A stretch of 64,000 bases of DNA from contig NZ_QRAP01000003.1 in assembly GCF_003363015.1 (NCBI RefSeq), positions 248,001 through 312,000 of the forward strand. Direction: 5' to 3'. Position 1 is the first letter of the stretch, and every line of letters begins with the position of its first letter. The translations under genes and the position numbers were made by a program. Below, one piece after another: positions 8,833 through 18,117 of the stretch. The stretch is from Enterobacillus tribolii. Lineage in GTDB: Bacteria > Pseudomonadota > Gammaproteobacteria > Enterobacterales > Enterobacteriaceae. The notes under the pieces were generated by a model. That model was not told the origin of the DNA, did no database searches, and was given only the letters and a program-made list of their open reading frames with translations.

Positions 8833-9165
8833 CAGTATGTAATAAGGCTTGATAACAGCCCGGGGTTATCCCCGGAAAAGGGGGGCGATGCAGACAGATT
8901 TTCCGATGTCGTCATGCTTCCCTCATTCATAAATTGTTATTTATGTAATAAATAATGATCGAAATTGTTTCTTATATGTTTATCATATTTCGCTGATTCT
9001 CTCTTACGCCCTGCTCAGCATCACACTTCTTTGCAACTCCGATGTCATTCAGGAAATCAGGAGGTGATATCATTCAGATGCCGCTTCACCCGAAAGCATC
9101 TAACACATTAATATAAAATGGATTTTCTATGATTTTCAGCAAGCCGGAATACCGGTATTTTGCCA

Positions 9166-9183
9166 TGTAAACTTATGTGTACA
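9166..9183. promoter_or_regulatory. TyrR-like box
   Basis: TGTAAA-CTTATG-TGTACA differs from the TyrR consensus TGTAAA-N6-TTTACA at one position. It lies about 785 bases upstream of the tpl start codon (about 590 upstream of the proposed promoter), further than the reported Citrobacter boxes. TyrR with tyrosine activates tpl in related bacteria. Confidence 0.5.
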
Positions 9184-9717
9184 CAATTCTGTTGCCAACC
9201 ATAAACCAAAATAAAAAAACGTGATTACAGTCTCAATGATGCAGGTAGAGCACATACTGTCCCCATTGCTTTCATTGATTAATTCCGCTTGATGGTATGG
9301 ACGACCACCATAAGAAAGGAAAAAGTTTCTTTTACTCGCAGCGACACTTTCCACGCAGTTTAGCCGCGACCTTACCACCCAGGATAATCGCGGGAGAATG
9401 GTAAAAAATAATTTGTATTGAGGGTAAATGCAGATATTGGCAATAAGAATATGAATAGAAAATATGTAAATCTAATCTGCCAAAGCGTGATCGGTATATT
9501 ATTCCCACCGTTATCGTTTCAGCAAGTTATTGCTCATCTGAACCCCGCGCCACAGTTTATATTTACATCATGATTTATAACCTTTTTTTCTTTTAAAAAA
9601 GCAAGGGCACATCGTTAGCCTGATAATTAAAATCGATTTTACGTTTATCATCCCTTTTTAATTAACAAATAATCAACATCGGCAATATGTTGATATTTAT
9701 ACATTTATATAAAAGCG

Positions 9718-9733
9718 TGTGAGGCTAATCACG
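9718..9733. promoter_or_regulatory. CRP-binding site upstream of tpl
   Basis: TGTGA-GGCTAA-TCACG matches the CRP consensus TGTGA-N6-TCACA at 9 of 10 positions. Its centre would be about 47 bases upstream of the start expected from the adjacent promoter, a reasonable activating position. CRP control of tpl is known in related species. Confidence 0.6.
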
Positions 9734-9736
9734 CGT

Positions 9737-9766
9737 TTTACACTTACCTTATTTACGCCATATTTT
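9737..9766 (+). promoter_or_regulatory. Candidate tpl promoter
   Basis: TTTACA (9737-9742) and TATTTT (9761-9766) are 18 bases apart, immediately after the CRP site. The predicted leader is about 180 bases. Confidence 0.4.
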
Positions 9767-9791
9767 TTATCTCCGGGAGCTATTCCAATAA

Positions 9792-11321
<1,530 letters not shown>

Positions 11322-11333
11322 TTTTATATTCCG

Positions 11334-11359
11334 GCCCCATTTTTAATGGGGCTTTTTTT
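11334..11359 (+). terminator. Intrinsic terminator after tpl
   Basis: GCCCCAT / ATGGGGC stem with a TTTTA loop followed by seven T. It lies between tpl and tutB, so tutB and pdxY are either expressed by read-through at a lower level or from their own promoter. Confidence 0.85.
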
Positions 11360-11448
11360 CGTCAGAAAACAGAAGAACCGTCAGTAAAAAACATGAAATT
11401 CACTATGAATGCTGTACATGAAATAGACTTTATACAGGAAGCTTTATT

Positions 11449-12711
11449 ATGGGTATTCATATTTCAGGCCAAAATAAGTCGCCCGGGTTAACCAACGGCG
11501 CGATGCTGGTCATTGCCACCGTGGTCGGCGGCGGCATGTTTTCCCTGCCAATTGCCATGGCGGGTGTTTGGTTCACCGGGGCAACAATTATTCTTATTTT
11601 GATTGCCCTGATGATGTTATTAACCGGACTGATGCTGGTTGAGGTCAACCTGCATTTTGAGCCGGGAGCAAGTTTTAATACCTTCACCCTGGAATTACTG
11701 GGTAAGAAATGGAATTTATTGGTGGGAATCGCTTTCGGTTTCGTGCTTTACATTCTCACCTACGCCTATATTTCCGGTTCCTCGGCGGTGCTTTCCCAAA
11801 CGGTAATGAAGTACGCGGGGTACTCCTTCTCCTCCAGCCTGGCGGTCATCGTGGTCAGTATGTTGGTCGGGGTCATCGCCTGGTACAGTTCCCTGTGGGT
11901 CGGGCGCATCACGACCGTTTTGATTTTCGGGAAGTTTATCGCCTTCTTCGCCACGTTCTCCGGCATGGTCAGCCATATTGAAATCGCCAAGCTGCTGGAC
12001 TCCGCCTCGGTCGCCCTGCAAGGCACCAGCTACCTGCCTTACGTTCTGATGACGCTGCCCTTCTGCATTATCTCATTCGGTTTCCACGGCAACGTCCCCA
12101 GTCTGGTGAAACTGTATGGTAAAAACAATGTGCGGAAAATCACGCTGTCGATCATCATCGGCACCGCCTTCGCCGTGTTGCTGTACATCTTCTGGCTCGC
12201 CGTAACGATGGGCAACATCAGCCGGGCGGAGTTCTCCCCGATTATCGCCAAAGGCGGCAACATCGACGTATTCGTTGAAGCCATCGGCGGGATCTTCGCC
12301 AGCAAGCACATGGGCCTGATCCTGACGTTCTTCGGCAACTTCGCGGTGGCAAGCTCCCTGCTGGCGGCAACGCTGGGGTTATTTGACTACATCGCCGACC
12401 TGTTTAACTTCCCGAACGACCGGGTGGGACGGTTCAAAACGGCGGTGGTCACCTACCTGCCGCCGGCCGTGGTCTGCTTCTTTTACCCAAACGGATTTGT
12501 GTATGCCATCGGCTACGCAGGGCTGGCCTTCACCATCTGGAGCGTCATTCTGCCGCCGTTTTTGGTCAAAAGCGCCAGAAAACGGTACAGCAGCGCACTC
12601 TATACCGCCCCCTGCAATAACCTGGTGCTGAACCTGATCATCGTCTGCGGATTTATCGTGTACCTCACGGTGATTCTGGACGTGCTGGGCTGGCTGCCAA
12701 CGTTCAAATAA
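11449..12711 (+). CDS. tutB: Tyrosine-specific permease, HAAAP family
   Basis: A 420-residue inner-membrane protein with about 11 hydrophobic segments. The N-terminal GAMLVIATVVGGGMFSLP is typical of hydroxy/aromatic amino acid permeases (TyrP, TutB, TnaB, Mtr). TutB is the tyrosine importer encoded next to tpl in Erwinia herbicola. The ATG at 11449 has AGGAAG upstream. Position directly after tpl makes tyrosine the most likely substrate. Confidence 0.88.
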   Translation: MGIHISGQNKSPGLTNGAMLVIATVVGGGMFSLPIAMAGVWFTGATIILILIALMMLLTGLMLVEVNLHFEPGASFNTFTLELLGKKWNLLVGIAFGFVLYILTYAYISGSSAVLSQTVMKYAGYSFSSSLAVIVVSMLVGVIAWYSSLWVGRITTVLIFGKFIAFFATFSGMVSHIEIAKLLDSASVALQGTSYLPYVLMTLPFCIISFGFHGNVPSLVKLYGKNNVRKITLSIIIGTAFAVLLYIFWLAVTMGNISRAEFSPIIAKGGNIDVFVEAIGGIFASKHMGLILTFFGNFAVASSLLAATLGLFDYIADLFNFPNDRVGRFKTAVVTYLPPAVVCFFYPNGFVYAIGYAGLAFTIWSVILPPFLVKSARKRYSSALYTAPCNNLVLNLIIVCGFIVYLTVILDVLGWLPTFK

Positions 12712-12732
12712 TTAAACGGAACGGGAAAAACG

Positions 12733-13590
12733 ATGAAGAACGTATTATCGATTCAGTCCGGCGTGGTTTACGGCTATGCCGGAAATAAAGCCGCAGTGTT
12801 CCCGATGCAGTTATTGGGAATCGATGTCTGGCCGTTTTACACCGTGCAGTTTTCCAACCACACGCAGTACCGCCAGTGGACGGGCATGGCCCTGCCGGCC
12901 GGGCAGCTGACGGACGTGATCACCGGACTGGATAACATTCAGAAGTTACCGGAGTGCGACGCCATTCTGTCCGGCTACCTGGGGGACAAACGCCAGTGCG
13001 CAGAAATCGTTCACGCGATTGAGCAGGTCAGGCGGCACAATCCGCGGGCGCTCTATTTCTGCGATCCGGTGATGAGTCATCCGGCCAAAGGCTGCATCGT
13101 CGCCGACGGCGTGGAAACGTTTTTCCTCAATGAAGCCGTGGCCCTCGCCGATGTCATGGGGCCGAACCTGTATGAGCTGGGGATGCTGACCGGCAGGACG
13201 CTTTCCCGCCTCGATGACGTGATTGAGGCAGCCCGGACGTTAATCGCGCGCGGCGTCGGAAAAGTGTTGGTCAAACATCTGGGCGCCTGCGCCCGCGACA
13301 AAAACGCGTTCGAAATGCTGCTGGTGACGCGGGATAAAGTCTTGCATACCGCCCGGCCGCTCTACCCGTTCAGCCGCTATCCGGTCGGCGTGGGAGATTT
13401 GACCTGCGCGCTGCTGCTGGGCTGTCTGCTGAACGGGATGAGCGACAAAGCCGCGCTGGAGTTCACCACCAGCGCCGCCGACGCGGTAATGCGGCAGACC
13501 TGGCAAAAGGAGTCTTACGAACTCTGCATGATCGACGCCAGGCACCAAATTATGGCGCCGGAAATCCAGTATTTCGCCGAAGAACTGTAA
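12733..13590 (+). CDS. pdxY: Pyridoxal kinase (PdxY type)
   Basis: A 285-residue ribokinase-superfamily kinase that phosphorylates pyridoxal to PLP. The conserved YFCDPVMSHPAKGCIV (near residue 110), VLVKHLGA and the C-terminal catalytic GVGD in PVGVGDLTCALLL all match PdxY. It starts 21 bases after tutB and closes the unit, which would supply the PLP cofactor for tyrosine phenol-lyase. Chromosomal pdxY is normally elsewhere (near tyrS in E. coli), so this may be a dedicated second copy. Confidence 0.87.
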   Translation: MKNVLSIQSGVVYGYAGNKAAVFPMQLLGIDVWPFYTVQFSNHTQYRQWTGMALPAGQLTDVITGLDNIQKLPECDAILSGYLGDKRQCAEIVHAIEQVRRHNPRALYFCDPVMSHPAKGCIVADGVETFFLNEAVALADVMGPNLYELGMLTGRTLSRLDDVIEAARTLIARGVGKVLVKHLGACARDKNAFEMLLVTRDKVLHTARPLYPFSRYPVGVGDLTCALLLGCLLNGMSDKAALEFTTSAADAVMRQTWQKESYELCMIDARHQIMAPEIQYFAEEL

Positions 13591-13644
13591 CGATCGCGCC
13601 TCTGCCGGTAAGCGGCAGGGGCCATTCACTGCGGGGAGGCTTTT

Positions 13645-13773
13645 ATGTTTTTATCGTTGCTGATCCCCCAGCATCCGCTGGTGCATAACTTCACCCTGCT
13701 GCGGATCAGGCTGCGCATTCTGTATATGCTGGGGCTGCGCAAACGGAAACCTCAAAAAGCAAAAGGCCCGTAA
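13645..13773 (+). CDS. Small hypothetical protein, 42 residues
   Basis: ATG at 13645 with a strong ribosome site GGGGAGG 7 bases upstream. The product has a leucine-rich hydrophobic first half, an Arg-rich amphipathic middle and a Lys/Arg-rich tail. I do not recognise it. Its stop codon lies within the hairpin that ends the converging 23-codon gene. It may be the fourth gene of the tpl unit or a chance ORF with a good ribosome site. Confidence 0.45.
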   Translation: MFLSLLIPQHPLVHNFTLLRIRLRILYMLGLRKRKPQKAKGP

Positions 13774-13790
13774 AAACAGGCCTCTTTGCA
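13753..13790 (-). terminator. Intrinsic terminator of the 23-codon transcript
   Basis: On the minus strand AAGAGGCCTG and CGGGCCTTTT form a 10-bp stem (two G-U pairs) with loop TTTTTA, followed by GCTTTTTG. On the plus strand the same hairpin could stop the 42-codon ORF transcript more weakly. Confidence 0.7.
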
Positions 13791-13911
13791 TTGCGCTGAC
13801 GAGTTATCAGAAAAAGCGCACCGGGATCAGCTCGGCAAACTCGTCGATTTTTTTCATCAAATTATCCCAGAATGACATGGTACAGCCTCTTGCGTTTTAT
13901 GTGATGTATGT
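13757..13911 (-). ncRNA. Candidate short transcript (dual-function sRNA or small mRNA) under CRP
   Basis: A promoter-like TTGCGG-N16-TACAAT on the minus strand (-10 at about 13923-13918), a perfect CRP palindrome at the expected start site, a 23-codon ORF and a strong terminator together define a unit of about 155 bases. The layout resembles the CRP-repressed dual-function RNA AzuCR of E. coli, but there is no sequence match that I can state. Boundaries are inferred. Confidence 0.35.
13807..13878 (-). CDS. Very small protein, 23 residues
   Basis: ATG at 13878 with AAGAGG about 8 bases upstream and stop TGA at 13807. The peptide begins MSFWDNL and ends IPVRFF; it is amphipathic with KK and acidic residues in the middle and aromatic ends, compatible with a membrane-surface peptide. 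It is not recognised. A dedicated terminator and a perfect CRP site flank it. Confidence 0.5.
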   Translation of the reverse strand: MSFWDNLMKKIDEFAELIPVRFF

Positions 13912-13915
13912 CACA
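13900..13915. promoter_or_regulatory. Perfect CRP-binding palindrome
   Basis: TGTGA-TGTATG-TCACA matches the full CRP half-site consensus. It is centred 30 bases upstream of the 23-codon ORF and over the start site predicted from TACAAT. That position suggests repression by CRP-cAMP rather than activation. Confidence 0.65.
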
Positions 13916-14022
13916 TATTGTACGCTTTCTAAACGCGGCCGCAAGCCCCGCGTTATTCCTTCTTCACCGCGCCGGCATTGCCGGAAAGCTAATTTTCCAA
14001 TGCGGAATGTCCGCCGGACAGC

Positions 14023-14055
14023 GCTAAAGAAAGAAGCGGGATCGATTCCCGCTTC
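14023..14055 (-). terminator. Intrinsic terminator of the lyase-DASS unit
   Basis: On the minus strand GAAGCGGGA and TCCCGCTTC form a stem followed by TTTCTTT, just past the stop of the DASS transporter gene. Confidence 0.75.
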
Positions 14056-14104
14056 CTCTGTTTCAGTTTCTGCTAATTGATGTTATTAAGGCGGTCATCG
14101 CCGT

Positions 14105-15526
14105 TTAGTACAACCCCAGTATCTTCCACCACAGGAAACCTACGGTGAATGTCACAATGACGTTCATCGTTACCACGCAGAAGTTAATCCGGTAGAAGCG
14201 GGGGCGTTCGAAATAGCCCTGCGCAAAGTAGATCGGCCCCGGCCCGCCGCCATACTCGGTATTTCCCCACATCAGATTACTGAAGATCCCGAAGCAGATG
14301 GCGACCATCATCGGCGGCGCGCCTGCGGCAATCGCGACGGCGGCGAACGGTGCGTACAGCGCCGCGACGTGCCCCGATGCAGTGGCAAACAGATAGTGCA
14401 CGTAGATATACAACACCCCGAGGATCACAAATGTTTGCATCGCGCCGAAGCCATGAATCGAGCCGCCCAGTTTTTCCGTCATCCAGGAAATAAAACCTAA
14501 GTCGGACAAGCCGCCCGCCAGGCTGATGATGACGCCGAACCAGATCACCGTATCCCATGCCGCGTGGTCATTGAGCAACGCTTTCCAGTCTACGGCGCGC
14601 ACCGCGAACAGATAGGCCGCCAGTCCCAGGCCGACAGCGGTCGCCGACAGCCCGGTAATCAGGCTGGTGCCCCAGCCCAGCAGCGCCAGGGCAAAGCCGA
14701 TGGCAACTTTTTTCTCCGTGAGCGTCATCGGGCCAAGTTCGGCCAGGGAGTGGCGCCCCATCTCCTTCGCTTCAGGCGTTTTCTTCAGCTCGGGATTGAT
14801 GATCCGGTAAACCAGCAGCGGCATCAGGCAGAAGCAGGCCATCGCCGGTACCACCGCCGCCACAAACCAGCCACCCCAGGTGATCTCCACGCCCAGCGAG
14901 GTTTTCGCCAGGCTGCCAATCAGCGGGTTGGCCGCCATACCGGTGAGAAAGATCGCGCCGGTGATCGGGGTAAACTGGAAGCAGACCATGGTAAGAAAGT
15001 CACCGATTTTTTTCCCGGACTCCCCCGGCGATGAGCCGAGCACCGAATTAATGGAGCGCGCGATCGGGAAAATGATCCCCCCGGAGCGGGCGGTCACTGA
15101 CGGCATCGCCGGCGCCATAATCAGGTCGGACACGCCCAGCGAATAGGCGATGCCCAGGCTGCTGCCGCCGAACAGCGACAGCATTTTATAGGCAATGCGT
15201 TTCCCCAGCCCTGAGGTGACGAACCCCAGGGACAAAATATAAGCGCAAAAGATCAACCAAACGGTGCCGCTGGCAAAACCGGACAATGCTTTGGCCTCCT
15301 TCAGCGTCCCGGTGAATATCGCCACGCACAGGGCCACCAGCATGACGGCCCCCGACGGCAACGGTTGAGTCAGAATCGCCGCGATCGTCGCCGCAAAAAT
15401 GGCAAACATATGCCAGGCTTGCGGCGTCAGCCCCTCCGGTACCGGAGAGAACCAGATGGCGACGCCCAGCAGCAGGGGGATCGCCGTGGCGATCGCCCTT
15501 TTCTTATTGGATGGCTCTGATGACAT
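14105..15526 (-). CDS. DASS-family (SLC13) anion transporter
   Basis: A 473-residue polytopic inner-membrane protein of the divalent anion:Na+ symporter family, CitT/TtdT branch by general look (PLLLGVAIWFSPVPEGLTPQAWHMFAIF at the N-terminus; NPLIGSLAK; ATASGHVAALYAPF near residue 375). These carry C4-dicarboxylates, tartrate or citrate, often in exchange. The ATG at 15526 has AAGGAG upstream. It follows the lyase gene by 41 bases on the same strand, so it probably imports the lyase's substrate. Confidence 0.85.
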   Translation of the reverse strand: MSSEPSNKKRAIATAIPLLLGVAIWFSPVPEGLTPQAWHMFAIFAATIAAILTQPLPSGAVMLVALCVAIFTGTLKEAKALSGFASGTVWLIFCAYILSLGFVTSGLGKRIAYKMLSLFGGSSLGIAYSLGVSDLIMAPAMPSVTARSGGIIFPIARSINSVLGSSPGESGKKIGDFLTMVCFQFTPITGAIFLTGMAANPLIGSLAKTSLGVEITWGGWFVAAVVPAMACFCLMPLLVYRIINPELKKTPEAKEMGRHSLAELGPMTLTEKKVAIGFALALLGWGTSLITGLSATAVGLGLAAYLFAVRAVDWKALLNDHAAWDTVIWFGVIISLAGGLSDLGFISWMTEKLGGSIHGFGAMQTFVILGVLYIYVHYLFATASGHVAALYAPFAAVAIAAGAPPMMVAICFGIFSNLMWGNTEYGGGPGPIYFAQGYFERPRFYRINFCVVTMNVIVTFTVGFLWWKILGLY

Positions 15527-15567
15527 GTTCGTCTCCTTAATTACGCACGTTGCGTCATCCTTGTCGC

Positions 15568-16920
15568 TCAGCCCCGCTGCGCCGAGCTTTCCAGCACCTG
15601 GTCCACCATTTGGGGCGCGATGCCCAGGTAGTTGGCCGGATCGGTCAGGCGTTCGATAAGCGCGGGGTCAAGGCGCCGGGAAACTGCCGGCATGGCGTTC
15701 AGCACATCAGCGAGACGCCCGCCCTGTTCATTGACGATGCGGCAGGCGTCATACACCACGTCGTGGGCGTCCTGCCGGCCGATGTAGGGAGCCAGCCCCA
15801 TCATGACGGCTTCGGCAACGATCAGACCTTTGGTCAGATCGAGGTTTCTGGCCATTGCGGCTTCATCCACGATCAAGCCGCTGAGCATAAATTTGGCCTG
15901 GAACAACGCCCCGGCGCTGAGCACGAAGCTTTCGGGAATCGCGATCCACTCCGCATGCCACGGCCCCGTGGCGCGTTCGAGATCCTGCACCATCGCGTCC
16001 AGCATCAGCCCGGCGTGTTGACGCACGCCTTTGGCGCAGGCCAGCATCAGCTCGCTGGAAATCGGGTTACGCTTCTGCGGCATGGTGCTGCTGGCGCCGC
16101 GGCCTTTCACGAACGGTTCATACAGTTCGCCGAATTCGTTCGCGGCCAGCAGCATGACGTCATAAGCGATTTTGCCCAGTGAACCGGTGATTACCGCCAG
16201 CAGGTTTACCGCCTCGGCAAAGCCGTCGCGGGCAACGTGCCAGGTGGAAACCGGTATGCCCAGCCCCAGTTCCTCCATCATCGCTTTCTGCACCGCCAGA
16301 CCTTTGTCGCCAAGCGACGCCAGCGTTCCCGCAGCGCCGGCGAACTCCCCCACCAGCACGCGCGGACGGGCCTGCGCCAGGCGCTCGGCGTGGCGGTCGA
16401 ACATATCCAGCCAAATCGCCGCCTTGTAGCCGAAGGTGATCGGCAGCGCCTGCTGTAAATGCGTTCTTCCCGCCATCGGCGTGTCGCGATAGCGGCGGGC
16501 CAGATCGGCCAGAATACGGCGCAGCTCGCGGATGTCCGCCTCAATCAAATCAAAAGCATCACGGATTTGCAGCACAACGGCGGTGTCCATGATGTCCTGC
16601 GTGGTCGCGCCCCAGTGAACGTATCCGCCGGACGCCCCGGCCTGTTTGGAGATCTGATGCACCAGCGGCAGGATCGGATAGCCAACGATCTCGGTTTCAT
16701 GGCGCAGCAGGTCAAAATCGAGCGTATCGGCGGTACACTTTTCGGCAATCTCGTCCGCCGCTTCCTGAGGTATCACGCCGCAGCGGGCTTCCGCCTTCGC
16801 CAGCGCGATTTCAACCTCGACGTATTTACGGATCAGCGCATGATCTTCAAAAATGGCGCGCATCCCCGGCGTGCCGAAAGAGTCGCGGAACAGGACGGAA
16901 TCAATAACGGTGGAAGCCAT
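15568..16920 (-). CDS. Fumarase/aspartase-superfamily lyase (adenylosuccinate lyase / CMLE-like)
   Basis: A 450-residue enzyme with the superfamily signature SSTMPQKRNP near residue 277, the HWGATTQDI segment near residue 101 and GRTHLQQALPITFGYK near residue 150. The family splits an adduct to release fumarate or catalyses the muconate cycloisomerisation; PurB is normally elsewhere and differs, so this is a catabolic paralogue of unknown substrate. The ATG at 16920 has AAGGGG upstream. It is the first gene of the unit with the DASS transporter and is divergent from a GntR regulator. Confidence 0.75.
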   Translation of the reverse strand: MASTVIDSVLFRDSFGTPGMRAIFEDHALIRKYVEVEIALAKAEARCGVIPQEAADEIAEKCTADTLDFDLLRHETEIVGYPILPLVHQISKQAGASGGYVHWGATTQDIMDTAVVLQIRDAFDLIEADIRELRRILADLARRYRDTPMAGRTHLQQALPITFGYKAAIWLDMFDRHAERLAQARPRVLVGEFAGAAGTLASLGDKGLAVQKAMMEELGLGIPVSTWHVARDGFAEAVNLLAVITGSLGKIAYDVMLLAANEFGELYEPFVKGRGASSTMPQKRNPISSELMLACAKGVRQHAGLMLDAMVQDLERATGPWHAEWIAIPESFVLSAGALFQAKFMLSGLIVDEAAMARNLDLTKGLIVAEAVMMGLAPYIGRQDAHDVVYDACRIVNEQGGRLADVLNAMPAVSRRLDPALIERLTDPANYLGIAPQMVDQVLESSAQRG

Positions 16921-17032
16921 AATTACCCCTTACGATATAAGATTGGTGATAAACTACGCCGGACTTAATCCGTACCTGCGCCGGAAAGAACTCGCGGAAT
17001 AACGCCATCATACGGCGGCGCGGGAACGACTT

Positions 17033-17098
17033 AATGTCCGAACAAATTCAAATGTCCGTACATTTGGCTTATTGCTAAGCTATAATGTCCGTACATTT
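17033..17098. promoter_or_regulatory. Triple GntR-type operator between the lyase and the regulator
   Basis: AATGTCCGTACATTT occurs twice, perfectly (17051-17065 and 17084-17098), and in a degenerate form AATGTCCGAACAAAT at 17033-17047. The spacing is 18 and 33 bases. The rightmost copy overlaps a TATAAT (17081-17086) that may be the -10 of gntR, suggesting autoregulation. Confidence 0.75.
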
Positions 17099-17162
17099 AA
17101 AGCAACGCGTTTTAGCGCGGTTTTGTGACGCGGATCGTTATCATTTGTGAAGAACGTGACCT

Positions 17163-17903
17163 ATGAAAAAGTCGTTGTACCAGCAAATCGCCGATGAGCT
17201 GTTCCAGGGGATCGTTTCCGGCCAGTATCCGGCCGGCTCTCTGCTGCCGCCGGAAATGGAGCTGTGCGAGCACTATCAGGTGAGCCGCCACACGATACGT
17301 GAAGCGATGCGGGATCTGACCGAGCGGGGCTTAATCTCCCGCCATAAAGGCATCGGCACCATCGTGGCCGAGATACCGGAAGAGGGGCGGCTGAATCACC
17401 CTCTGGCCTATCTGGAAGATCTGCTGGTGCTGGCCGAAAACAATCTGCGGGTAGTGAAGAAGATTGACGAAATCGTCGCCGACGATGCGCTCGCCCTCAC
17501 CATCGGCGGCGCGCCGGGCGCGCGCTGGCTGCACATCGCCAGCATCCGTGAAGATGCGCACCGCCCCGACATGCCTATCTGCTGGACGGACAGCTACGTC
17601 AGCCCCGGCTTTGCCAAGGTGCGTCAGTTGGTACGCAGCGAGCCTTATGCGTTAATCAGCGATCTGATTGAAAAACATTACGGCATTCACAGCGAGGAAG
17701 TCCGGCAAACCATCTCCGCCGTGGGTATGCCGGCCCGGCTTGCCAGGGCGCTGGGCGTGGAACCGGGATCGCCCGCCTTAAGGATTGTGCGCCGCTATCT
17801 CGACCGGCACGGCGAAACGTTTGAAACCACGGTGTCCATTCACCCGGCGGATCGCTATACCTGCTCAATCGTGCTGAAACGCCAGCCATCAAACCGGATA
17901 TGA
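17163..17903 (+). CDS. GntR-family regulator with UTRA domain (HutC type)
   Basis: A 246-residue repressor. The winged helix occupies about residues 5-70 (YQQIADELFQGIVSGQYPAGSLLPPE, VSRHTIREAMRDLTERGLISRHKGIGTIV). A UTRA ligand-binding domain follows to the C-terminus. Divergent position and the three palindromes in between make it the likely repressor of the lyase-DASS unit and of itself. The effector is unknown, perhaps the transported acid. Confidence 0.9.
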   Translation: MKKSLYQQIADELFQGIVSGQYPAGSLLPPEMELCEHYQVSRHTIREAMRDLTERGLISRHKGIGTIVAEIPEEGRLNHPLAYLEDLLVLAENNLRVVKKIDEIVADDALALTIGGAPGARWLHIASIREDAHRPDMPICWTDSYVSPGFAKVRQLVRSEPYALISDLIEKHYGIHSEEVRQTISAVGMPARLARALGVEPGSPALRIVRRYLDRHGETFETTVSIHPADRYTCSIVLKRQPSNRI

Positions 17904-18117
17904 TCGACCGGCCCTGACAAATAATTCTGCCACCCCCGTTTTTTATCCCCGGAAATATGCCGGGGATAAGCGTTTCCGGAATATCTGACCTTCCCGTCCG
18001 TCCTTGCCTGCCATATCGTTAAGGCGTTGCTTTTTCCGTCATAAAAATACTTATCTTTGACATCGTTATATCCCTATCTATTACGCCCATTCCGTAATAT
18101 GAACTCTGGAGAACAGG

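Noticed and set aside
9136-9378. Leftward 80-codon frame in the tpl control region
   Set aside because: No ribosome site, A+T-rich random composition and overlap with the TyrR-like box.
9400-9417. Second TyrR box (GGTAAA-N6-TTTGTA)
   Set aside because: Three mismatches to the consensus; too weak to list in such A+T-rich sequence.
17938-17970. Terminator after the GntR gene (TATCCCCGG / CCGGGGATA)
   Set aside because: Good stem, but the T-run is on the wrong side of it for both strands; it resembles another CCGGGG/CCCCGG hairpin near 8860, but two copies do not make a repeat family.
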